From Polyodon spathula (taxonomy: Eukaryota; Chordata; Actinopteri; Acipenseriformes; Polyodontidae), in contig NC_054570.1 of assembly GCF_017654505.1 (NCBI RefSeq), positions 5,070,523 to 5,134,522 of the forward strand: DNA of 64,000 bases, given 5' to 3'. The translations under genes were made by a program, and so were the position numbers. Positions within the stretch are counted from its first letter, which is position 1. Every line of letters begins with the position of its first letter. This document shows positions 10,916 through 19,500 of this stretch, one piece after another. Under the pieces are notes generated by a model, which saw nothing but the letters and a program-made list of their open reading frames with translations, did not search any database and had not been told where the DNA came from.

Positions 10916-13339
10916 ATAATATATATTTTTTAACTATAATAACGTCCCACTGCGGCTCTCAGTGATGCAGGTTTACTATTGCTTCAGCTCACAGGCTGTG
11001 TGACTGACATATAATCTGACCAATGAAAATGCAGAAACTGTGGAAATGGTTGTATTATTGGCTCATCGCCCCAAAACACCAAAACTAATGTCTGATAACT
11101 GGTGGAGCAGAGAGGAGGGAGCAGGGAGGAGGGAGGAGGGATGAGGGAGCATGGAGCAGGGTGCAGGGAGGAGGGAGCAGGGAGGAGGGAGGAGGGAGGA
11201 GGGAGGAGGGAGGAGGGAGCATGGAGCAGGGTGCAGGGAGGAGGGAGCAGGGAAGAGGGAGCAGGGAGGAGGGAGCAGGGATTAGGGAGCTGGTAATGGG
11301 GACTGATGATGCAGGGAGGAGGATGGAGGAACGGGGACTAGAAGATGCAGGGAGGAGGATGGAGGAACGGGGACTAGAAGATGCAGGGAGGAGGATGGAG
11401 GAACGGGGACTAGAAGATGCAGGGAGGAGGGAGTGATTTGCGGCAGCAGACAATGACTGTTATATGTTTCAATTCTATTGCTCTCTCTTTTTTTCTGCCC
11501 AGTGAATGAAGTTGCAGTTTACAGTCTGCAGGCTCCAGAGCCAAGGAACAGAGCTGAGTTTTTAAAATGTAAGTCTGTTCTCACTGAAACATTTGATTGA
11601 AAGATGTGTCACTCCATTGTGAGAAGAGCTAACACTACAGAACAGGGAGGGGTGGAGCTTGAGGCCAGCAATTATTTTTATTTATTTGTAATTGTGAACC
11701 CATTAATCTACACTCCTCTCCAATAAGTATTGGGACAGATGAATACATGCAGAATGACTGGGGGTGGGGCATTTGTTGCCTGTTTTTGCACTCAGACCTT
11801 TCTCACCCTAAATATCTTGGTATCCCCTAATAGATAATCACCCCATCTTTCAATACATGTACAATGCATGTGAAACCAGTTGTGGGGTAAAATGAACAGC
11901 AATCCCTCCCAGTCATCCTGTGCTGGTAGTAAATATATATTGCAGTATGACTGCACTTGTGGGATGGATTGCTCATTAAAATATTAGACAGATATCTGAA
12001 GAGTGGATGATATTATATTAAAGATATTTAGTTAGCAAGGGGTCTGAGTGGGTAATATGGCAACACACAATAACATTAACTGAACTGTAATTGTATGCAG
12101 AGTTGCATTTGATTGGTTCCAATTGAAGACATTCAATAAGATCAATGAATTATAATGAACAAAACAATGAAACAGCAAGAGGGTTTAATTAACAGCAGCA
12201 GTTTATTGAAGATAGAAAAATAAAGAGAGAACTTATACAAAGTCAGAAATAAATCTCAAGTAAGAATTATAGATCAAATCTATTGATTATCAACCTTAAA
12301 CATCACAGTCTAAATATACTTGTCTATAAAATAGCAGGGAGAAGACAGCAGGGAAGAGGGAGCATAGAGGGAGGAGGGAACATGGAGGAGGGAACAAGGA
12401 AGAGGAAACAAAGGAGGGAGCAGGGAGGATGAAGCATAGATGAGGAGGGATCATATAGGAGGGAGGAGAGTGTAGGGAGCATGGAGGAGGGAGGAGGGAG
12501 CAGGGAAGAAGGACAAAGGAGCATAGAGAAGGGAGCAGGGAAAAGGGAGGAGGGAGGATACAGGAGAGAGGGAGCATAGAGGAAAGCATGGGGAGCAAAG
12601 AGGAGGGAGCATAGAAGAAAGAGAATATAGGGAGCAGGCAGCAGGGAAGATGCAGCAGGGAGGAGAGATCAGGGAGGAGGGAACAGGAACTGATGAAGCA
12701 GGGAGGATGGAGTGATTTGAATATGCAGCAGACAATAACTTGATTTTCTCAGTGATTTGACTTTTCTAAACGTCTCTCCTCTACCCGTCCTCTTCTCTTC
12801 AATCAGATTCCTGTCAGCTCACATTGGACCCCAACACAGCATATAGAGAGCTCTGTCTGTCTGAAAGGAACAGAACGGTGACACTGTCGGGAGAGACCGA
12901 ACCATGTTCTGATCACCCAGAGAGATTTGATTATTATCCCCAAGTGCTTTGCAGAGATGGTTTGTCTGGGACTTGCTGTTACTGGGAGATTGATTGTGGT
13001 GGGGGAGGGGCTTATATAGGAGTCACATATAAAGGAATCTGCAGGAAAGGAGGGGATCGTTTCTGTGGTCTTGGCTACAATGACAAGTCCTGGAGTTTGC
13101 TCTGCTCTGGTTCCAGTTACACTGCCCTGCACAATAACAATCAAACTGCAATAACTGCCCCCCACTCCCCCAGAATAGGAGTGTATCTGGACTTTAATGT
13201 CGGCACTCTGTCCTTTTATGGCATCTCTGACACAATGATCCTCCTGCACAGATTCCAAACCACATTCACTGAGCCGCTCTATCCTGGGTTTGGACTTGAT
13301 TGCTATGGTTCCTTTGTAACAATCTGCCAACTGAACTAG
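600..13339 (+). CDS. finTRIM-like TRIM protein (partial, 5' end outside window)
   Basis: This is a tripartite-motif protein of the fish finTRIM type, a family of E3 ubiquitin ligase-like proteins linked to antiviral immunity. Five exons are seen at 600-695, 876-1109, 1254-1413, 11503-11568 and 12807-13339. Their lengths (96, 234, 160, 66 and 533 bp) and phases follow the standard TRIM pattern, and the joined frame is open to the stop at 13337. The first three encode the coiled coil, the fourth a linker, and the last a PRY-SPRY (B30.2) domain. No RING or B-box exon is found in 1-599, so it should lie to the left. The intron from 1414 to 11502 holds a CR1 LINE, a DIRS element, LTR-like repeats and purine-rich arrays. 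Family assignment is firm; the exact paralogue is not known, and activity cannot be judged without the RING. Confidence 0.85.
717..783. repeat. (ATT)n microsatellite
   Basis: Nearly pure ATT triplets with one interruption, in the intron between the first two visible finTRIM-like exons. Confidence 0.95.
876..1109 (+). CDS. finTRIM-like gene, coiled-coil exon (234 bp)
   Basis: The acceptor is TTTCACTCAG and the donor GTAAAA. It encodes heptad-rich coiled coil (KIFTELIQSIEK, KLEQEIAELSRR) and ends in TEDHIHFLQ, the usual end of this 234-bp TRIM exon. Confidence 0.9.
1254..1413 (+). CDS. finTRIM-like gene, post-coiled-coil exon
   Basis: The acceptor is CCTATTGTAG. It encodes NFQSICVTPEAGDLPSI through AVRKAVSKLKDNIEDFC and stops in phase 1. 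The donor GTTGGT is weak and lies against an LTR-like repeat starting 5 bp later. Confidence 0.8.
1419..2032 (+). repeat. LTR-like repeat, copy 2
   Basis: About 610 bp starting TGTG and ending CTGACA. It has a TATA-like box (TATATATAG, about 1688) and AATAAA at 1953-1958, the layout of a solo LTR. It shares long similarity with 3392-3960. An imperfect inverted pair, GGACAAAGTG at 1428 and its complement at 2037-2046, would also fit a DNA transposon, so the class is open. Confidence 0.6.
2146..2480. repeat. Purine-rich (GGAGGA/GCAGGGA) minisatellite, copy A
   Basis: Almost pure purine on the plus strand with loose repeats of GGAGGGAGCAGG. It is followed by GGAGTGATTT and then CAATGACTGTT, a flank shared with the arrays at 11100 and 12340. 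Confidence 0.85.
2595..2712. repeat. Short tandem repeat, about 53 bp unit
   Basis: About two and a half copies of a unit containing CAGGATCAGATATGACAGG and CTGTATTAATAG. Confidence 0.75.
2713..3236. other. Intronic stretch without features
   Basis: AT-rich intron of the finTRIM-like gene. It contains a CA repeat at about 3055-3082; no exon or recognised transposon is seen. Confidence 0.6.
3240..3390. repeat. Tandem repeat, about 60 bp unit, 2.5 copies
   Basis: Units begin ACACAGTTTAAAATAAGG and continue TTTGCATTGTGTGA. A single diverged copy recurs at about 7750-7800, so the unit also exists dispersed. Confidence 0.8.
3392..3960 (+). repeat. LTR-like repeat, copy 3
   Basis: Starts TGTGGCAATGTGCCCCGCCC. 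It has a TATA-like box near 3664 and AATAAA at 3934-3939, and follows copy 2 over most of its length. Possibly a solo LTR in the same orientation. Confidence 0.6.
3961..5620. other. Intronic AT-rich stretch, includes a pogo-like end
   Basis: No exon is seen. ACAGTACACCCTCACTTTAA at about 4705 resembles a pogo/Tigger terminal repeat. A pure (AAT)n tract lies at about 4917-4990, and A-rich and T-rich runs follow. Confidence 0.5.
5628..7345 (-). mobile_element. CR1-type LINE, 5' truncated, reverse transcriptase remnant
   Basis: The minus strand encodes a LINE reverse transcriptase in two open pieces (7226-6165 and 6067-5696). Landmarks are LKINKSPGPDEI, YRPVSLTS, HGFRKGRSCLTN, YLDFQKAFDKVPH, SGVPQGSVLGPLLF and the catalytic KFADDTKV. 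The C-terminal part has LFSLEQKRLRGDLIQAFKIL, typical of CR1. At least two frameshifts between 6165 and 6067 break it. The 3' tail is a TTATGTTC repeat, seen as TAAGAACA on the plus strand at 5625-5645. The endonuclease domain is missing, so this is a dead 5'-truncated copy. Confidence 0.9.
7346..8082. other. Intronic stretch between CR1 and DIRS elements
   Basis: No exon is recognised. It contains a diverged copy of the 60-bp unit (about 7750) and a short direct repeat (GGCACCGGTG near 7980 and 8065). Part may be the left region of the DIRS element. Confidence 0.4.
8083..10210 (+). mobile_element. DIRS-like retrotransposon (RT/RNase H and tyrosine recombinase), degenerate
   Basis: The order matches DIRS elements. 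First comes an RT C-terminal part starting at HDWLVRAHSKRITKQVIDHL, then RNase H (VVTTDASRLGWGAVWNG, NAQELQAVNLAL, HLPGVDNKAADLLSRR). Next is a linker (ERFQPTRVDLFV, LLVAPRW), then a tyrosine recombinase (STRAQYSYKWKVFQDW, SAGRVSELHAL, AHSTRGKA, TFACFYCLDVANRA). The recombinase Arg, His-x-x-Arg and Tyr are all visible. Frame changes near 8740, 8920, 9020, 9720 and 10080 disable it. It is truncated upstream right at the RT active site. Terminal repeats were not identified. Confidence 0.85.
10211..11095. other. Intronic stretch, probable DIRS 3' flank and microsatellites
   Basis: The first 350 bp are probably the DIRS 3' non-coding end. Then follow (ATT)n at about 10795-10845 and (GT)n at about 10889-10915. 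No exon is seen. Confidence 0.5.
11100..11437. repeat. Purine-rich minisatellite, copy B, next to an exon
   Basis: GGAGGGAGCAGG repeats, then three near-perfect 34-35 bp units (GAGGATGGAGGAACGGGGAC and on). Ends with the shared GGAGTGATTT flank, 66 bp before the linker exon at 11503. Confidence 0.9.
11503..11568 (+). CDS. finTRIM-like gene, linker exon
   Basis: The acceptor is TTCTGCCCAG and the donor GTAAGT. It encodes NEVAVYSLQAPEPRNRAEFL, the usual linker before PRY-SPRY, with phases that join the exons on both sides. Confidence 0.85.
11569..12339. other. Intronic stretch without features
   Basis: AT-rich intron of the finTRIM-like gene; no exon or recognised repeat is seen. Confidence 0.6.
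12340..12713. repeat. Purine-rich minisatellite, copy C, next to an exon
   Basis: Same GGAGGGAGCA motif family and the same trailing GGAGTGATTT flank as copies A and B. It lies about 90 bp before the PRY-SPRY exon. Confidence 0.88.
12807..13339 (+). CDS. finTRIM-like gene, PRY-SPRY (B30.2) exon
   Basis: The last exon starts after TCTTCAATCAG. It encodes YSCQLTLDPNTAYRELCLSE (PRY), then a SPRY core with CYWEIDCGG, YIGVTYKGI and IGVYLDFNVGTLSFY, ending in FVTICQLN and TAG. The reading frame is intact, so this end looks functional. Confidence 0.92.
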
Positions 13340-13720
13340 ACTGTTTTGTGTTGTAAGAAACCCTTTGTCTTGAACTCCCTGCCTGTCCTCTCCACTTCTC
13401 GGGTGAAGGGAATGGGTGAAGGGAATATTCAATCTGACACAACTTTGGATGAAAGTTGGGGGGTAAAACGACACCACCTGCAGAACGAAACAAGGTGAAT
13501 TATTTGTTTTTAGCAACAAATGGGTTTCATATGAAATATGTTGATTGCCGATATGTGCAGCAAAGTAATACTGTTGATTAGAAAGAAGTACATATCAGCC
13601 TAATAACAAGGAATAATACATTCCCTTGGCAGCCCTCAGTTTAGCGAATCAAGCTTATTAATATTGCAATGCGCACGGGTAAGTGCCTCGTCATTTTTCA
13701 TGGCTGCCTATGGCCCTATA
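13340..13720. other. 3' flank of finTRIM-like gene
   Basis: Probable 3' untranslated region and flank. No clear AATAAA signal is seen before the TA repeat. Confidence 0.4.
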
Positions 13721-13721
13721 T

Positions 13722-13785
<64 letters not shown>
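13721..13785. repeat. (TA)n microsatellite
   Basis: About 60 bp of TA dinucleotides. Confidence 0.95.
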
Positions 13786-13788
<3 letters not shown>

Positions 13789-13859
13789 TTTATATATTTC
13801 ATAGTTTACAGTTTTCACTTTAAATTTAAAAAAAATTTTTGCTTCAATAATTTTTTAAA

Positions 13860-13925
13860 AAATTTCTTTTTAGAAATTAACATAAATTTCCATTGGGGTA
13901 TGTAAACTTTTGAGTACAACTGTGT
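13860..13925. mobile_element. Tc1-like terminal repeat remnant
   Basis: The segment around GGGTATGTAAACTTTTGAG followed by TACAACTGTG resembles the outer end of fish Tc1 inverted repeats, which read CAGTTGTACTCAAAAG on the other strand. No transposase is attached. Confidence 0.5.
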
Positions 13926-14084
13926 ATATATAAAATAGTTTTAAAGTATTAACACTATTTTAAGCAAAATACTTAGTAAATTATCCACAACCTTTAGTCT
14001 TTACATCACTGTTGCTAACAACAATAACACGCGTCAGTATCTGTGGATAATTGACATGCATTGCATTATGGGTAGTGTATTACT

Positions 14085-14540
14085 TTGGGATATAGACGTA
14101 TTGTTATTACGAATGTGATCAAATATAACTTAAAACTTCAAATAATTGGTGGGTCTCAAATAATCGCCTGTCTCCAATACGAGCCGGGTCTGCTGGCAAA
14201 TATTGTAAATAAACGCTGGGTCTCTGTCATTGCCATTGAAGCCGAGGAGGAGCTTGAGCGTGACAGTGATGACAGTGACTCTCAGGATTAATAAATATTA
14301 ATAATAGAACACATCATTTAAGGCAGGCCTACATGTAATGCGTATTTGTTTAATGCAGTTATTATGATAACAGTTTTGATAATTTTAAGCGTGCTTAAAG
14401 TGGCCAGATACAAACCTCTTTGTGTATTTAACGTGTTTTGTTGTATTAACAATGTAAGTTTGAGATTACACAATGCATTATTCTAGATAATGATACTTAT
14501 TACTTTTATTGTTCATTTTTAAAAACATTTTAGAAGTTTG

Positions 14541-14578
<38 letters not shown>

Positions 14579-15015
14579 TATTATTATTATTATTATTATT
14601 AACAATGGTAGATCTATTCCGTTCCGTTTTAAATAGAAATTCGCTCTTCTGCTTGTTCATTTTCCAGCAACAAGGCTACGCTATCCTTGTTAACCAGTGC
14701 ACATAAAAAGACCATAATAATACTTTCACTTTATACTTGAGGGTGTGCAATACAATGATATTTTGTTATAAACCAAAACTGTTACTTAGTTCCCACTGAT
14801 ACACAACCTTTTAACAAAGTTGCTGGAATGTTTAAACTGAGTTCTGATGTTGCTACAGGGTTGTGTGTTATCGGCTTCTCAATGACCGCATGAAGCATGT
14901 GAAGCTATAGATCTAATATAAACGCTAGACTCAAATAATCTCCAATCTTCAATACGCACCTGGCAAATATTGGAGATAAACGCCAGAGGTGTTTAATTGA
15001 AGTTTTACTGTAGGC
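14085..15015 (+). mobile_element. Possible pogo/Tigger-like remnant
   Basis: A 68-codon open frame at 14085-14291 ends in an acidic Ser/Asp tail (ERDSDDSDSQD), as pogo-type transposases often do. At 14975-15015 the sequence ends TTTAATTGAAGTTTTACTG, whose complement CAGTAAAACTTCAATTAAA is like a Tigger terminal repeat. AATAAACGCTGGGTCT at 14208 and AAACGCTAGACTCAAATAAT at 14921 suggest related internal parts. An (ATT)n tract lies at 14543-14601. The left end was not found. Confidence 0.4.
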
Positions 15016-15850
15016 ATATGTTTTGGCCATAACTGTATTTAATTTATTTTTTAAAGAATTGTTGTATTATATATATATATATATATATATATCACACACA
15101 CACACACATGGCATCCAATAGTCAATGCTGTAACAGTTTTAAAAAAAAAGTGATCTTAAGTTTGCTTTGTTGTATGTGTTTTTTCCTTCTTTGATTTCCA
15201 TAAAATATGCAAACATGTTTGTTCAGATTTTTTCAGAATTTTGGAATGTGATTTAATAAATAACTGTAACTTTCTTCTTTATTAATACTCACAAAATTAC
15301 TCAAAATACTCTAATACATTGAATTTGACAAGTTATTTGCAGAAAACGTACTTTTCTCTACAGATTTTAAGAAATTTGACTGCAGATTTTAGTGGGGACC
15401 TACCGGAAACAATGGCTTTACACTGCCATCTGAAAATATAACCCGACTTTGATGTGTTGATATGATGCTGGATGATGAAAATGTGCTTCTCTTTTTGGAA
15501 GCGCTAAAATGACATCACGTACAACGCAACTGTCCACCTCCTCCTTGCTCATGAATATTATGAAAGCTCCATACTGAATATTAAAGACAGACTAAAATAG
15601 CCGGACATTAAAATGAGTGTTTATTTATAATATGTTCTTAAGTTAACTTTGAAGCATTTGAATGGATGTATTAGTAACTGGACTGATGTAATTTAAGTCT
15701 GTTAGATTATTGTAATAACTGAATATTTGTCTAGAGACTTTGAATAAAACTAATTATAAACTAACAGTTGCTGCAGCGAGAGTGAATCTTGAGGAGGGCA
15801 CAGGTAAGATGGTGTAGCAGTGCACCCACACCAGAGAAAAAAAAGAAAAT
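15016..15850. other. Intergenic stretch without recognised features
   Basis: AT-rich. Contains an (AT)n/(AC)n microsatellite at about 15068-15108; no gene is seen. Confidence 0.6.
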
Positions 15851-15855
15851 GACAT

Positions 15856-16059
15856 TACATAAGAACATAAGAACATAAGAAAGTTTACAAATGAGAGGAA
15901 GCCATTTGGCCCATCTTGCTCGTTTGGTTGTTAGTAGCTTATTGATCCCAGAATCTCATCAAGCAGCTTCTTGAAGGATCCCAGGGTGTCAGCTTCAACA
16001 GCATTACTGGGGAGTTGATTCCAGACCCTCACAATTCTCTGTGTAAAAAAGTGTCTCCT
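15856..16059 (-). mobile_element. CR1 LINE 3' end running into the gap
   Basis: Nearly the same as the 3' end of the copy at 5628, with the TAAGAACA repeat and the C-terminal frame RRHFFTQRIVRVWNQLPSN. The sequence breaks off inside the element at the N run. Confidence 0.9.
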
Positions 16060-16559
16060 NNNNNNNNNNNNNNNNNNNNNNNNNNNNNNNNNNNNNNNNN
16101 NNNNNNNNNNNNNNNNNNNNNNNNNNNNNNNNNNNNNNNNNNNNNNNNNNNNNNNNNNNNNNNNNNNNNNNNNNNNNNNNNNNNNNNNNNNNNNNNNNNN
16201 NNNNNNNNNNNNNNNNNNNNNNNNNNNNNNNNNNNNNNNNNNNNNNNNNNNNNNNNNNNNNNNNNNNNNNNNNNNNNNNNNNNNNNNNNNNNNNNNNNNN
16301 NNNNNNNNNNNNNNNNNNNNNNNNNNNNNNNNNNNNNNNNNNNNNNNNNNNNNNNNNNNNNNNNNNNNNNNNNNNNNNNNNNNNNNNNNNNNNNNNNNNN
16401 NNNNNNNNNNNNNNNNNNNNNNNNNNNNNNNNNNNNNNNNNNNNNNNNNNNNNNNNNNNNNNNNNNNNNNNNNNNNNNNNNNNNNNNNNNNNNNNNNNNN
16501 NNNNNNNNNNNNNNNNNNNNNNNNNNNNNNNNNNNNNNNNNNNNNNNNNNNNNNNNNNN
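16060..16559. other. Assembly gap, 500 N
   Basis: Exactly 500 N. The second gap has the same length, so this is almost surely a placeholder of unknown true size. It cuts a CR1 copy on one side and an ehmt2 ankyrin exon on the other. Confidence 0.98.
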
Positions 16560-16586
16560 GTCCTGGGCATCTATGTTCGCACCTGC
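16560..16586 (-). CDS. ehmt2: ehmt2 exon 17 (cut by gap)
   Basis: After acceptor CTGTTTCCAG, nine codons read AGANIDAQD in phase 0, the start of the next ankyrin repeat. The sequence then enters the N run. Confidence 0.88.
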
Positions 16587-19500
16587 CTGGAAACAGACAG
16601 CGAGAGACGCCTCGATTATAACACTTTCCCCAGAACCCAATGAGTTCACCCAACTTCTCCCTTCACACAATTGTACCCAATGTGGTAGACCCATTTCCTC
16701 ATCAAAGCTGGATTATAACCCCTTTCCTCCCCATTGGATCCTATGAGATAAAAATACAAAAAGAAACTTAACCCTTTATGGACTGCCTGTTACAATTTAG
16801 ATTAAATTCGACTGATGACGTAATTGCACAAAAGCCCTTGTCAGACATCAGACACGCTGAATAGCCATACTTCATTAAACTTTTTTGTCAAAGTTTTAGT
16901 TTTTTGTTTCCCGTCGGGAGAGTCGACGATCACAAGTACACAACTTAGCTCAAATCCTACTACTTCCTTTAACCACTGTGGTCCAGTGGATAAAGAAACG
17001 GGCTTGTAACCAGGAGTTCCCCGGTTCAAATCCCAGCTCAGCCACTGACTCCCTGTGTGACCCTGAGCAAGTCACTTCACCTCCTTGTGCTGCGTCTTTG
17101 GGGCGAGACGTTGTTGTAAGTGACTCTGCAGCTGATGCACAGTTCACACACCCTAGTCTCTTGTAAAGCGCTTTGTGATGGTGGTCCACTATGAAAGGCG
17201 CTATATAAAAATATAGATTATTATAATTGCTACTAAATTGTCCAAAATGTTCATAAACCCCAAAAGAAATGTACAAAAATATGAACTGTAGTGAAATAAT
17301 TAGAACACATTTAACTAAAGCTCCAAGCCAACAGCTTCCAGGATCTACAGTTTTGATTAGAGGCATTACTGGAAAGCAAACTAACATAGCCAAGAATACT
17401 TACCGACCCGAATTTCATCTATTTATTTTTCTACATAAGATATTGCTGAGTTGACAGATCTCTCGGATGACGAACTTCTTCGCACTGATTCGAGTAAAGA
17501 TTCTGAAGAGGAGGAGCCTGCGCACCTGTCAGCCTAACTGGACTACAATCAAACCCAGACACGCTATTTATAAAATGATTCCTGATCCTAGTTCCTGACT
17601 GTTGTTGATATCACTGGTCATTTTACAGTTTTGTGACTAAATGACACTTAAAGAAACATTTATTTGACTGCAGTTTTATTTGTATGTTCAAACTAGGTAA
17701 TCGTAAGGTATTTTTCAACAGAGTGAAAACTTTATTTTCTTGATTTTTAGCCCCTCAGACTGAACTCAAAAGGGTAGAATTTTTACAGGGTTAATAAATT
17801 CAATGACAAGAAACACTGACAAGAGGCTATCAGCGGCTTCATAATGCAGTGATATTGTAGAGAGCAGGGTGCAGGGTGTAGTAAGCAGGTGTGTGGTGCT
17901 GTGTGTAGGGTGCAGGGTGTATGGTGCTGTGTGTAGGGTGTAGGGTGCAGGGTGTACTAAGTAAGTGTATGGTGCTGTGTGTAGGGTGCAGGGTGTATGA
18001 TGCTGTGTGTAGGGTGTAGGGTGCAGGGTGTACTAAGTAGGTGTATGGTGCAGGGTGTAAGGTGCAGTGTGCAGATTGTAGGGTGATGTGTGCAAGGTGT
18101 ATGGTGCTTTGTGTAGGGTATATGGTGCAGGGTGTAGGGTGCAGTGTTTAGGGTGTAATGTGCAGGGTGCAGTGTGTAGGGTGCAGGGTGCTCACCTGTA
18201 AAAGGATGTGACAGATAGCCAGGCACCCTCTCTGTGCTGCCCCATGCAGGGATGTTTTCTTGCTCTGAATGTCTGTCTGGTAGCTGGGATCGATCCCATC
18301 CACTGCAGAGAGGCACAGATAAAGAAACAAACAAACACAGGGTAGCGACACACACACAAAGGTTAAATATCAAATACAGGGTACTGACACACACACACAG
18401 GTTAAATATCAAACACAGGGTGTTAATTCAATATCATAGAAAGGAGTACAGAAACACACACACACACACACGCACAGAGAGTCACTCACTCAACACGAGC
18501 AGCACTTTGTGTGGCTCCCCCTGTTTAGCAGCGGGATAGAGCTGGCGAGGGTGGAAACGCAGCTTCTTTCTCCTGGGCGGAGGGGCGTGGGGGAGAGAGA
18601 AAAGGGGGGCGTGTGAGACAGCCATCCCATCTGAATGAGCTCACTCTTCAATCTGCTTCGTTACTACCGGCGATTAGTAACACAAGACATAGACTGAAGC
18701 CGAAAGACTGAAACCTCGATTCTAATGTATTTTTAAATCCTCCACTTTCTTCATTTATCCACTATCATTTAAATTAACAAATAAACTAAAAACGATAACT
18801 ATATATATATATTTTATGTGAAGTTTGAGAAAAAGGAAGACTGCCGAAATGATCAATAAGAAAAACGAAAAAAGAAAAGGATATTTTAAAAAGGAAGAAT
18901 AATTGATTACAAATCAATTATCAGGTCGATTCGGACTAGAAGTCCTTCATCAGCTGAATACAAAAAAACAGAACTTAAGAAGTTGATAAAAAACAAACAG
19001 GTAGTCTTATATATACACGTGTCTCTATCACTCTCCATATCTCAGTCTCTGCGTTGAAGCCCTCAGCCCCCCACCTCTCTGCCTCGTGGCTGATGAGAGC
19101 CCTCTCCAGCGCCGCCCTGCTGTCCCCCTGTGGAAGTGCACTGGCAGAGATTACTGCCCCTGAGGGCAGGGTGACCGAGGGTCCCGAGCTGTCGATGCAG
19201 TCAGCAGGGGCCAGCTCCAAGGGGCCCTTCCTTAGCTCCCCACTGCCCCTCATACGAGCGCTGACAGAGAGAGAGAGACAGAGATCGCTTACACTGTATC
19301 CTGTTATTGAAACTAGAAGAGACTGTGTCAAGCAGACCAGCGTTTCAGCTAGTGCCTTCATCAGTGTTACTGAAACTAGAAGAGACTGAGTCAAGCAGTC
19401 CAGCGTTTCAGCTAGTGCCTTCATCAGTGTTACTGACACTAGAAGAGACTGAGTCAAGCAGACCAGCGTTTCAGCTAGTGCTTTCATCAGTGTTATTGAG

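Noticed and set aside
15931..16746. Open frames of 190-240 codons around the first gap
   Set aside because: They consist almost only of unknown residues from the N run.
16972..17060. A tRNA gene (A and B boxes present)
   Set aside because: The boxes are the head of a CORE-SINE with core and L2 tail; no full cloverleaf.
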